DNA of 64,000 nt, taken from positions 357,150 through 421,149 of the forward strand of contig NZ_JAJISD010000005.1 in the NCBI RefSeq assembly GCF_020880995.1, written 5' to 3'. Shown here piece after piece: positions 35,675-43,324 of the stretch. A program made the position numbers and the translations under genes. Under the pieces are notes generated by a model that was not told where the DNA came from, ran no database searches, and was given only the letters and a program-made list of their open reading frames with translations. This stretch comes from Reyranella aquatilis. Lineage in GTDB: Bacteria; Pseudomonadota; Alphaproteobacteria; Reyranellales; Reyranellaceae. Position 1 is the stretch's first letter; each line of letters opens with the position of its first letter.

Positions 35675-36794
35675 GAAGTTCTCTCCCGTTGCCATTTTCG
35701 CCTTTCGTCGAGGTCCGCCTCAGTGTCTTGCCGCTCTCGCGCGAGAACAGGTGCAACTTCTCTTGAGACAAATTCACAAAAATTCGGTCGCCCGCCCTCA
35801 GCGCATCGTCCCGAGCAAATACCGCGCGGATTTTGTTGCCATCGATCTTACCCAGCACATAGGTTTGCGCGCCGATTTGCTCGACCAAGCCGACTACCAG
35901 CTCAAAAGCCGTGGAGGTTTCCGCGCGCTCGATGTGCTCGGGCCTAATGCCAAGCGTGACATCCCTTTCCGCTTCGGAGAATGACTGGGCAGGCAAGTTG
36001 ACGCTCAAACCGCCGGAGCGCATTACGAGCGCGCCCCCGTCGCGCATCAACCCGCCATCAATCAGGTTCATCTCTGGAGACCCGATGAAAGTCGCCACGA
36101 AGGCGTTCGCGGGCCGATCATAAAGGTCAAGCGGACTGCCCGCCTGTTGGATGAATCCGTCACGCATGATCACGATACGATCGCCGAGCGTCATGGCCTC
36201 GACCTGATCGTGGGTAACAAATATCATCGTCGCGCCCAATCGGGCGTGTAGCGTCGCAATCTCTTCTCGCGTCCGGACCCGCAGCTTCGCATCAAGGTTC
36301 GAGAGGGGTTCGTCGAGGAGGAATACGTCGGGATCTCTGACTAACGCGCGACCAAGCGCTACGCGCTGCATCTGACCACCCGACAATTGGCGTGGCTTGC
36401 GCTCCAGCAGGGCCTCCAATCCGAGACTTGATGCCGCGCTGCGCACCCGACGATCGATCTCCTGCTGTGGCGTCCTACGGACCCGAAGGCCGAAGGCCAT
36501 GTTTTCGAAGACCGTCTTCTGTGGATAGAGAGCGTAGTTCTGAAAAACCATCGCAATGTTGCGATCTTTCGGCGGAAGCGCGGTGACGTCCCTTCCGTCG
36601 ATCAGAATCTTGCCGAATGTGACGTCATCTAGACCGGCGAGCATTCGCAACGTCGTGGACTTGCCGCAGCCGGACGGGCCGACGAACACGACCAGTTCGC
36701 CATCGGCAATATCCAACGAAAAGTCCTGAACGGCCCATGGCCCTCGATCTCCTCCAAAGGATTTCGCGACATTCTGGAGAGTTACTCGCGCCAT
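35634..36794 (-). CDS. Carbohydrate-type ABC importer ATP-binding protein (UgpC/MalK family)
   Basis: 386 residues. Walker A is GPSGCGKST, the Q-loop 'VFQNYALYPQ', the signature LSGGQMQRV, Walker B 'VFLLDEPLSNLD', the switch 'IFVTHDQVEAM'. The C-terminal TOBE/OB domain begins at about residue 240. It is the first gene of the leftward operon, with operators E and F in the gap to the divergent CoA-transferase. The order ATPase, binding protein, two permeases is a common Ugp-like variant. Confidence 0.9.
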   Translation of the reverse strand: MARVTLQNVAKSFGGDRGPWAVQDFSLDIADGELVVFVGPSGCGKSTTLRMLAGLDDVTFGKILIDGRDVTALPPKDRNIAMVFQNYALYPQKTVFENMAFGLRVRRTPQQEIDRRVRSAASSLGLEALLERKPRQLSGGQMQRVALGRALVRDPDVFLLDEPLSNLDAKLRVRTREEIATLHARLGATMIFVTHDQVEAMTLGDRIVIMRDGFIQQAGSPLDLYDRPANAFVATFIGSPEMNLIDGGLMRDGGALVMRSGGLSVNLPAQSFSEAERDVTLGIRPEHIERAETSTAFELVVGLVEQIGAQTYVLGKIDGNKIRAVFARDDALRAGDRIFVNLSQEKLHLFSRESGKTLRRTSTKGENGNGRELHGQAQLRRAEFQG

Positions 36795-36834
36795 ACAGCC
36801 AGACCTTCACGTTCTTCCCGGTATTTTCATTAAT

Positions 36835-36859
36835 TGGTTAAACCAATTTGGCAGGACCG
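36835..36859. promoter_or_regulatory. Tandem GntR/FadR-type operator E
   Basis: TGGT-TAA-ACCA (36835-36845) then TGGC-AGG-ACCG (36849-36859), 41 bp upstream of the UgpC-like start. Confidence 0.7.
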
Positions 36860-36967
36860 TATGTCGCGTGATGCGCGGTGTCAAGCAGCTCCAATCCCGC
36901 AATCATGCGCGACTCTTCGACGCGACCGGCAACCACGCTGCCCATCAACCGCGATCGGCATTTCATT

Positions 36968-36992
36968 TGGTTTGACCAATCTGGTCGTTCCA
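36968..36992. promoter_or_regulatory. Tandem GntR/FadR-type operator F
   Basis: TGGT-TTG-ACCA (36968-36978) then TGGT-CGT-TCCA (36982-36992), 64 bp before the CoA-transferase start. Operators E and F thus flank the divergent promoters. Confidence 0.7.
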
Positions 36993-37055
36993 CATATAGT
37001 TAGTGCGGCCTCGCACGGCGCGCGGCTATTTGACCGCAGACTTCAAGGAAGCGTG

Positions 37056-38303
37056 ATGGCTGGACCGTTGGCAGGTTATCGAGTGCTGGATCTTTCGAGA
37101 ATCCTCGCGGGGCCTTGGTTAGCGCAGTTGCTGTCTGATCTAGGAGCCGAGGTTTGGAAGATCGAACGCCCTGGCACCGGCGACGATACGCGGCAGTGGG
37201 GCCCGCCCTTTCTGCGGAAAGACGGTGGAATTGATACGACCGAAAGCGCGTATTTCCTGAGCGCCAATCGCGGCAAGCATTCGATATGCGTCGATATATC
37301 GACTGACGAGGGTAGCGCCATTGTGCGCGCACTTGCCCAGCAAGCCGATCTCGTGATCGAGAACTACAAGGTCGGCGACATGGCGCGTTACGGCCTCGAC
37401 TACGAGGCGCTTAAAAGCGTCAAGCCTGACATCATTTACTGTTCCATCACCGGCTATGGCCAGACCGGCCCGATGAAGGACGTCGCAGGATACGATATGG
37501 CCATTCAGGCCATCGGCGGCCTGATGAGCATTACCGGAGAGAGTGACGACAAGCCAGGCGGGGGTCCCCAGAAGGTCGGGGTTCCGATCGTCGATATTCT
37601 CACTGGCATGTATAGCGCCGCCGGCGTCATCTCCGCATTACTGCATCGCGAACGCACCGGAGAAGGACAGCATATCGACATGGCACTGCTGGACGTCCAG
37701 GTCGCGGTTCTCGCCAACCAAAATTTGAATTTCCTCACGACCGGCACGCCGCCGAAACGGTTCGGCAACGCGCATCCAAACATCGTTCCATATCAGGTCT
37801 TCAGAACCAGCGACGGTTCCTTCGTGCTCGCCGTTGGTAATGATCAGCAATTCCGGAAGTTCTGTGCAGCTACTGGTTTAAGCGGCCTGGCAACCGATAG
37901 CCGTTTCGTCACTAACACCGATCGGCTTAAGAATCGTGATCAACTCATCCCCCTGCTCGATGCGCATCTGATACAGCAGGCGACCCAGCATTGGATTTCC
38001 ATTCTGGAGCCCGTGGGCGTGCCTTGCGCACCGATCAACCGGCTGGATCAGGTGTTCGCTCACCCTCAGGTTATCCATCGGGAGATGCAGGTCAATCTTC
38101 CTCATTCTTCCGGAACAACAGCCCCTCTCGTCGCCAATCCGATAAAGTTTTCCGGAACGAAGATCGAATATGCCAAAGGACCGCCGCGGCGAGGCGAGGA
38201 TACTGCAAACATCCTCAAGTCGATACTGAAGTACGACTCGGCGGCCATCCAAGATCTAAGTGAGCGACGGATCATCGATATCGGACGTCCCGAAGTCGGC
38301 TAG
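37056..38303 (+). CDS. CaiB/BaiF family III CoA-transferase
   Basis: 415 residues. The ATG at 37056 has AAGGAAG upstream; the open frame back to 36834 runs through operators and is not coding. Typical motifs: 'RVLDLSRILAGPWLAQLLSDLGAEV' at residues about 8-32, 'LSANRGKHSI', 'VIENYKVGDM', and 'DIIYCSITGYGQTGP'. The catalytic Asp region is near 'GYDMAIQAIGGLMSITG'. It moves CoA between carboxylic acids without ATP, and could pass CoA from a product acid to the incoming substrate acid. It stands alone behind operator F. Confidence 0.88.
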   Translation: MAGPLAGYRVLDLSRILAGPWLAQLLSDLGAEVWKIERPGTGDDTRQWGPPFLRKDGGIDTTESAYFLSANRGKHSICVDISTDEGSAIVRALAQQADLVIENYKVGDMARYGLDYEALKSVKPDIIYCSITGYGQTGPMKDVAGYDMAIQAIGGLMSITGESDDKPGGGPQKVGVPIVDILTGMYSAAGVISALLHRERTGEGQHIDMALLDVQVAVLANQNLNFLTTGTPPKRFGNAHPNIVPYQVFRTSDGSFVLAVGNDQQFRKFCAATGLSGLATDSRFVTNTDRLKNRDQLIPLLDAHLIQQATQHWISILEPVGVPCAPINRLDQVFAHPQVIHREMQVNLPHSSGTTAPLVANPIKFSGTKIEYAKGPPRRGEDTANILKSILKYDSAAIQDLSERRIIDIGRPEVG

Positions 38304-38440
38304 GGGCCAAGAGCCCATATCACTCGTCGAATCGTCTCTTGGTCCGGCTGGATGGCAGGTTTGGCAGGAGCGAGCAGCAAAACGGCGAGCCCTGCGCCGA
38401 GGAGCAGGAACGCGGCCACGATCCTCCGGTATTGAAACAT
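38300..38440 (-). CDS. Candidate 46-aa membrane peptide
   Basis: It reads from the ATG at 38440 (GGAGAG 9 bp upstream) to a TAG at 38300-38302. Residues 1-6 are MFQYRR, followed by a hydrophobic stretch VAAFLLLGAGLAVLLLAPA (8-26) and a polar tail with QPDQETIRRV. It has the form of a single-span small protein or a short lipoprotein-less anchor. Its end overlaps the CoA-transferase stop on the other strand. Operator G lies 44 bp upstream, so it could be in the regulon. A chance frame is possible at this length. Confidence 0.35.
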   Translation of the reverse strand: MFQYRRIVAAFLLLGAGLAVLLLAPAKPAIQPDQETIRRVIWALGP

Positions 38441-38483
38441 GAGACGAGCTCTCCGTTGACTACCAGGCCTTCGTCGCTATAAT

Positions 38484-38508
38484 TGGATCGACCTGATTGG
38501 TAGGACCA
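38484..38508. promoter_or_regulatory. Tandem GntR/FadR-type operator G
   Basis: TGGA-TCG-ACCT (38484-38494) then TGGT-AGG-ACCA (38498-38508). Here the second dyad is the perfect one. It lies 104 bp before the GMC gene; the 308-bp gap holds only this site and the candidate 46-aa peptide. Confidence 0.7.
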
Positions 38509-38611
38509 ATTATAGTTTGGCGATGGCTTTTGCAAGTCGGGAAGGCCTGACCTTGGCGAAACTGGTCGCAAAAACGAACCGATCGTCGGCTTTTGAAATA
38601 GGGGACGGAGG

Positions 38612-40204
38612 ATGAAGCTCTCGAAATACGATTATATCGTTGTCGGCGCAGGATCGGCAGGATGCGTGCTCGCCGCTCGATTGAGCGAAGATCCCAACGT
38701 CAAGGTGTTGCTGCTCGAGGCCGGACGTCCCTCTTCTTCAATCTTCGTTCACATGCCGGCGGGCATTCGCGTGCTCTACACGAGTCCGAAGCATAACTGG
38801 CAATTTTGGACCGAACCGCAGACCGAACTCAACAATCGCAAGATCTATATTCCCCGTGGCAAGGTGGTGGGAGGGTCGTCCGCCATCAACTCCATGATTG
38901 CGATCCGGGGAAATCCTCAGGATTACGACTCATGGGAAGCGCAAGGCTGTCGTGGGTGGGGGTACGAAAACCTCCGCCCCTACCTTAGAAAAATCGAGGA
39001 CGCCGCCCAGGTAACGTCCCAGCCCGATCAGGACCGAGGTTATTCGGGTCCGATCCGACTTTCTTATGGCGTATTGCAGCATCCAATCTCGAAGGCATTT
39101 ATTGAGAGCGCCAAGTCGGCAGGCCTCCCCGAGAACAACGGCTTCAATGGTCCGTCTCAGATGGGCGCAGGCTTCTACGAACTTACGATTTCAGACGGCA
39201 AGCGTTCAGGTGCTTTCAAGTTTCTCGACCAGGGGAAAGGACGAAGCAATCTGACCATCATGGCCAACACTCAGGTTCGGCGCCTCGCGGTCGAAGGCAC
39301 GCGCGTTCGGGGTGTTGTCATTGACCACAACGGGCGTGAGGTCACCGTTTCGGCCGAACGAGAAGTCTTGCTGACTTCCGGGGCCATTGGTTCGCCGCAA
39401 TTACTGATGCTGTCAGGAATTGGACCGGCCGATCACCTCCGTTCACTCGGCATCAAGCCGGTGCTCGATTCCGCCGGCGTTGGAAGCAATCTGCAAGATC
39501 ATTTGGATTGTGCGATTCGATTGGAGGCGTCGCAGCCGATCACACTGACGCCGTACATTGGATTGATCAGAGGTGCCTTGGCTGGCGCACAATATATGCT
39601 CCGAGGAACAGGGCCCGGCACCTCGCAGGGCGTCGAAGCCGGAGCCTTCTGGGGGCCCGATAAAACCTCATCGTGGCCCGAGTGGCAGGCTCATCTCATC
39701 GTCGCGCTTCGAAACCCGCCGCCGGGCGAGCGCGTCCCACACGGCTTTGCCATTCGTGTATGTCAGCTTCGCCCGAAGAGTCGTGGAACGCTGCGCCTGC
39801 GATCGGCCGATCCCTTCGTTGCGCCGGCGATCGACCCCCGCTTTCTATCCGATGAAAGTGATTTCGTCAGTATGCAGGAAGGCGTTCGGCAGATGTGCGA
39901 GATCATCGATCAGCCGGCGCTCCTAAAGCAGATTAAGCGCAAACTCGATATCGATCCGTTTACCAGCGCGGAATCCCGCAAGAAGTGGATACGAGCCCGC
40001 GCAGAAACGATCTACCACCCGGTCGGAACATGTCGCATGGGTGAGGATCGCGACGCCGTAGTCGATAGCAAGCTTCGGGTTCGGGGCATCGATAATCTAC
40101 GCGTTATCGACGGTTCGCTTATGCCAACCGTGATCAGCGGAAACACCAATCTGCCGATCATGGCCATGGCGGAGAAAGCTGCAGAGTTGATTGCGGGGAA
40201 GTGA
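38612..40204 (+). CDS. GMC-family FAD alcohol oxidoreductase
   Basis: 530 residues with GGGACGGAGG directly before the ATG. N-terminal FAD motif 'YIVVGAGSAGCVLAARLSED', the GMC signature 'GKVVGGSSAINSMI', second signature 'LTSGAIGSPQLLMLSGIGP', and the C-terminal 'YHPVGTCRMG' with the catalytic His plus 'VISGNTNLPIMAMAEKAA'. It resembles choline-, alcohol- and polyethylene-glycol-dehydrogenase-type members. It would oxidise a primary alcohol to an aldehyde, with the aldehyde dehydrogenase at 26769 as the next step. It is the last cargo gene before the scar region. Confidence 0.88.
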   Translation: MKLSKYDYIVVGAGSAGCVLAARLSEDPNVKVLLLEAGRPSSSIFVHMPAGIRVLYTSPKHNWQFWTEPQTELNNRKIYIPRGKVVGGSSAINSMIAIRGNPQDYDSWEAQGCRGWGYENLRPYLRKIEDAAQVTSQPDQDRGYSGPIRLSYGVLQHPISKAFIESAKSAGLPENNGFNGPSQMGAGFYELTISDGKRSGAFKFLDQGKGRSNLTIMANTQVRRLAVEGTRVRGVVIDHNGREVTVSAEREVLLTSGAIGSPQLLMLSGIGPADHLRSLGIKPVLDSAGVGSNLQDHLDCAIRLEASQPITLTPYIGLIRGALAGAQYMLRGTGPGTSQGVEAGAFWGPDKTSSWPEWQAHLIVALRNPPPGERVPHGFAIRVCQLRPKSRGTLRLRSADPFVAPAIDPRFLSDESDFVSMQEGVRQMCEIIDQPALLKQIKRKLDIDPFTSAESRKKWIRARAETIYHPVGTCRMGEDRDAVVDSKLRVRGIDNLRVIDGSLMPTVISGNTNLPIMAMAEKAAELIAGK

Positions 40205-40458
40205 CCCAATGTTCTCTCCTCAATGGCAGGAACAGTCTGAACCCTTGCCTTTCATCACACAGGCTATCGCTTGATTTCCCGTGATCCCGCTCGTTGTCGG
40301 CGGTCTGACGCGAAGGCGTCAGTAAATGGCAGCAAGCGCCGAAGCGCGCCCTCCCTAGACTGCCCGGGGTCCGATGACGGGTCCCGGGCTCCTTTTATGG
40401 ATTTGAGGACCCTTTTGGACGTTACCCGCAATTGTCAACGACGTCCGTGCTGCTCTGA
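40205..40458. other. Scar region without an intact gene; possible terminator
   Basis: I see no supported reading frame. Two CCCGGG blocks (near 40361 and 40385) followed by CTCCTTTT could form a terminator hairpin after the GMC gene. The segment joins the cargo to a broken liv operon and is probably a recombination junction. Confidence 0.35.
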
Positions 40459-40770
40459 TTGTTCGATAAGGAAGGTCTAACTGGGACAGCCTTTGCTCGC
40501 GCGTTGGCGGGAAAGCCAAAACTCCTCCTACTCGACGAGCCGGCAGCCGACCTTAATCACGTTGAAACCGATGAGATACGCGCTCTGATTCAACAGATAG
40601 CCGAGACGGGCGTTACGGTCGTGTTGGTGGAACATGACATGAAGCTCGTCATGCAGGTTTCCACACGGATCTTAGTTCTCGATTACGGAAGGAAGCTGGC
40701 AGAAGGAAGTCCGGACGAAGTAAGGGTAGATCCTCAAGTTGTCAGTGCATATCTGGGCGCAGCCGCATGA
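40459..40770 (+). pseudogene. 5'-truncated LivG-type ABC ATP-binding protein
   Basis: Only the last third remains. From about 40480 the frame reads ARALAGKPKLLLLDEPAADL (Walker B and the D-loop), then 'TVVLVEHDMKLVMQ' (switch His) and 'VVSAYLGAAA'. Walker A, the Q-loop and the complete signature (LSGGQ...) are absent, so it cannot bind ATP productively. No good start codon or ribosome site is seen; a TTG at 40459 is nominal. Its stop overlaps the livF start (ATGA), the original operon coupling. It is a remnant of a branched-chain-type (HAAT) importer. Confidence 0.8.
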
Positions 40771-41516
40771 GTCATATCCCTGAGCAATCCGCGGCCGACT
40801 CGCTGGCAAAGGGGCTTCTCGAAGTGAGGAGGCTGAAAGCTCGATATGGTCCGATAGAGGTCCTGCATGGGCTGGCGCTTTCAGTGGACAAAGGGCAGCT
40901 TGTTTCGCTGGTTGGTGCCAACGGCGCCGGTAAGACGACGTTGCTGCGTGTGCTGTCCGGGGTTCATCCCGCAAGCGAAGGCACAGTGATGTTTGGCGGG
41001 CAGGATATCTCGCGCGTCTCCTCCCACGCCCGCGTTTCGCTGGGCATTTGTCAGGCGCCCGAGGGGCGCCAGGTGTTCGGGCCAATGTCGGTCGAAGACA
41101 ATCTTCTTCTCGGCGCCTATCGTCGTCGGAACGCGCAACTGTCCGAGCGAATGGAGCAGGTCTATCTGCTCTTTCCCGTGCTGAAGGAGAAGCGGAGATT
41201 GCTCGCGGGGACGCTTTCCGGTGGTCAGCAGCAGATGCTGGCGATCGGGAGAGCACCGATGGGCGAACCACAGTTATTGTTACTGGATGAGCCGTCTCTT
41301 GGTCTGGCGCCGCTCTTCGTTGCCGAGATATTGCAGGTGATCGACCGTCTGCGCGAACAGGGAATGACTATTCTCTTGGTGGAACAGAATGCTCGAGCCG
41401 CTCTGGCGATGGCCGATTTCGGCTATGTCGTGGAGACTGGACGAATAGTGAAGTCGGGATCGGGGCGAGAACTACTGGGAAGCGACGACGTGAGGCGAGC
41501 CTATCTCGGCATGTAA
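40767..41516 (+). CDS. LivF-type ABC ATP-binding protein (HAAT family)
   Basis: 249 residues, apparently complete. Walker A is GANGAGKTT, 'APEGRQVFGPMSVEDNL', the signature LSGGQQQML, Walker B 'LLLLDEPSLGLAP' and 'ILLVEQNARAAL'. The stretch 'IGRAPMGEPQ' departs from the usual 'IGRALMARP'. Partners (LivH, LivM, a full LivG and a binding protein) are missing here, so it is probably an orphan unless it works with an ATPase elsewhere. It is coupled to the livG remnant. Confidence 0.85.
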   Translation: MSHIPEQSAADSLAKGLLEVRRLKARYGPIEVLHGLALSVDKGQLVSLVGANGAGKTTLLRVLSGVHPASEGTVMFGGQDISRVSSHARVSLGICQAPEGRQVFGPMSVEDNLLLGAYRRRNAQLSERMEQVYLLFPVLKEKRRLLAGTLSGGQQQMLAIGRAPMGEPQLLLLDEPSLGLAPLFVAEILQVIDRLREQGMTILLVEQNARAALAMADFGYVVETGRIVKSGSGRELLGSDDVRRAYLGM

Positions 41517-41548
41517 ATCGCCGAAAACGAGGTGGCTGGGAGAGATGC

Positions 41549-41704
41549 ATGATCAACCGGCGAATATTCTTAGCTACGATTCACGCGCTTTTGGGCGGGC
41601 TGTCTGCCAGCGAGGTCGACGGCCAGGAAGGTTTTATTCGCGGGCGGTGCCGATTTTGGTTCGCAGCAAAGGATGGCACTAGGCGAAACGGCTGTCTCCA
41701 CTGA
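41549..41704 (+). pseudogene. Signal-peptide stub of a periplasmic ABC binding protein
   Basis: The ATG at 41549 has GGGAGAG upstream. The frame gives MINRRIFLATIHALLGGLSA, an R-R signal-type start seen in ABC_sub_bind-like proteins, then loses any recognisable sequence after 'DGQE' and stops at 41704 after 51 residues. With the livF just upstream it looks like the 5' end of the importer's binding-protein gene, cut off by a deletion or insertion. The rest of 41705-41824 shows no gene. Confidence 0.4.
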
Positions 41705-41824
41705 GCAGGACCGGACCATTTTTCCGGTGTCAAAGTGCGCGTTAGAAATTGCGATCGTTCCGATGTCGGGAAGCAACTGCGATCTCTTCGCGCTGCGATG
41801 CCAACCTAGCAACTGGTCGAACAC

Positions 41825-42535
41825 ATGCATCGCGAGTTTCAGAGATTTATTGATCTGCTGTCGGTCGCTAGTGATCGCCACGCGTTTTTGGAAGCGATAA
41901 CAGTCACTGCGACCGCGCTAGACTTGCCTTGCTTCGCATATCTCGCGCTAACCAAAGAGCCACTTGTAATCTCGACATATCCTCCCAACTGGGTTGCACA
42001 CTATGTACGGAATAGTTACGAGCGTCTCGACCCTGTAATCTTGCAGGCGTTGCAAACTGGGGCCCCCTTTCGGTGGGGACAGGGCGTATCCACGACGTAC
42101 CTCTCTCCAGCCCAACATGAACTGTTTGAAGAAGCGTCTCAATTTGGGATTCGATCTGGTTTCACGGTTCCGATTCACGATGGTCGCGGCCCAGTTGCTG
42201 CCCTGACCTTTGCCTCCGATCAACGAAGCTCTACGTTCAACAAGTGCATAGATTCCAACGAACGTGCACTTCAATTGATTGCATTGTATTTTCATGCGCA
42301 CGTTCGCAGCGTGTTGCGCAATGACCACAGCGTTGACGGAATCCGCCTTTCACCGCGCGAATTTGAATGTCTTGAATGGTCTTCTCGTGGCAAATCGGCT
42401 TGGGAAATCGGGAGCATTCTAGGCATCTCTCGACGAACCGCCGCCTTTCATCTGGACAATGCCCGAGCAAAACTCGGCGTTCGCACGGTTCGTCAGGCAG
42501 TCGTTCGGCTAGCTGAGTCAAGATATCGACGATAA
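41825..42535 (+). CDS. LuxR-family quorum-sensing regulator
   Basis: 236 residues. The autoinducer-binding domain (about 1-165) has 'NWVAHYVRNSYERLDPVIL' and 'GAPFRWGQ', with the conserved W, Y, D, P and W of acyl-homoserine-lactone receptors. The C-terminal LuxR HTH (about 175-236) reads 'LSPREFECLEWSSRGKSAWEIG', spelled in two parts (LSPREFECLEW, SSRGKSAWEIG), then 'HLDNARAKLGV'. It lies 94 bp before the luxI-type gene. The gene appears AT-richer than the trb genes. In related ICEs such regulators (TraR) switch on excision and transfer at high donor density. Confidence 0.88.
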   Translation: MHREFQRFIDLLSVASDRHAFLEAITVTATALDLPCFAYLALTKEPLVISTYPPNWVAHYVRNSYERLDPVILQALQTGAPFRWGQGVSTTYLSPAQHELFEEASQFGIRSGFTVPIHDGRGPVAALTFASDQRSSTFNKCIDSNERALQLIALYFHAHVRSVLRNDHSVDGIRLSPREFECLEWSSRGKSAWEIGSILGISRRTAAFHLDNARAKLGVRTVRQAVVRLAESRYRR

Positions 42536-42557
42536 TCGGCAATTTCCCGCAAGCACG

Positions 42558-42573
42558 CTGTGCAGGTGCACAG
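42558..42573. promoter_or_regulatory. tra/lux-box palindrome upstream of luxI
   Basis: CTGTGCA-GG-TGCACAG is a perfect 7-bp inverted repeat, 56 bp before the luxI start. It resembles the tra box of rhizobial/agrobacterial TraR (core TGTGCAG...TGCACA). It predicts positive feedback by the adjacent LuxR protein. Confidence 0.75.
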
Positions 42574-42629
42574 GGTGCATCGAGGCATTTTGTTTGCTTT
42601 CACTGCCAATACAGAGCAGGGAGGCAATA

Positions 42630-43262
42630 ATGTTGCAACTCATAGCGCCGGAACACTACGGCGAATTCATCGACGATTTAGCTGAGATGCACCGGCTGCG
42701 CTATCGCGTCTTCAAACAGCGTCTGGATTGGGATGTTCAGGTCAGTGGCGACATGGAGGTAGACGAGTTTGATGTCCTTCGACCAGTTCATCTACTGCAT
42801 AGGTCGACTGATGGTCAAATTCAGGGGTGCGTCCGGCTTCTCCCGTCCATGGGACCAACCATGCTTCGAGACACTTTTCCAATTCTTCTGGGGGGGCAGC
42901 CGGCACCACGAAGCGATCACGTGTGGGAAAGCAGCCGATTCGCTCTTGATCTTCATCCAGATGCACCGAAAGCGGCAGGCGGACTTGCTGCCGCTACCTA
43001 CGAGCTCTTTGCAGGCATGATCGAGTTCGGTTTGTCTATTCGGCTAGCCGAAATCGTGACGGTTACCGACACCCGCATGGAACGTATTCTTCGACGCGCC
43101 GGGTGGCCCCTTCGTCCAATCGGAAAGCCTCGTCCCCTCGGAAACACTATTGCGGTCGCGGGTTACCTGGAGGTGTCGACTGATGCCCTGGTGCGCATCC
43201 GGAGCGCGGGCCGCATCTCATGCCCGGTGCTGTGGGCTCCAGTGATGCGAGCGGCCGCTTAA
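42630..43262 (+). CDS. Acyl-homoserine-lactone synthase (LuxI/TraI family)
   Basis: 210 residues from the ATG at 42630, which follows GCAGGGAGGC. Conserved LuxI positions are visible: RLRYRVFKQRLDWDV (R, F, W), VDEFD (two Asp), GCVRLLP (R) and VWESSRFAL (E, R). It makes an N-acyl-homoserine lactone from SAM and an acyl donor. It forms a signal/receptor pair with the LuxR upstream, carried by the ICE itself. The chain length of the signal cannot be inferred. Confidence 0.92.
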   Translation: MLQLIAPEHYGEFIDDLAEMHRLRYRVFKQRLDWDVQVSGDMEVDEFDVLRPVHLLHRSTDGQIQGCVRLLPSMGPTMLRDTFPILLGGQPAPRSDHVWESSRFALDLHPDAPKAAGGLAAATYELFAGMIEFGLSIRLAEIVTVTDTRMERILRRAGWPLRPIGKPRPLGNTIAVAGYLEVSTDALVRIRSAGRISCPVLWAPVMRAAA

Positions 43263-43324
43263 GGTTTCGGATTGTGACGCATGAATAGACACATTGCCGC
43301 ATATTGCGCAGCAAGTTTTTCCAA

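Noticed and set aside
36834..37055. N-terminal extension of the CoA-transferase frame
   Set aside because: It spans operators E and F, and the ATG at 37056 has a ribosome site at the family's usual start.
40459..40770. Intact small ABC ATPase
   Set aside because: It lacks Walker A and a full signature motif, so it is recorded as a truncated livG.
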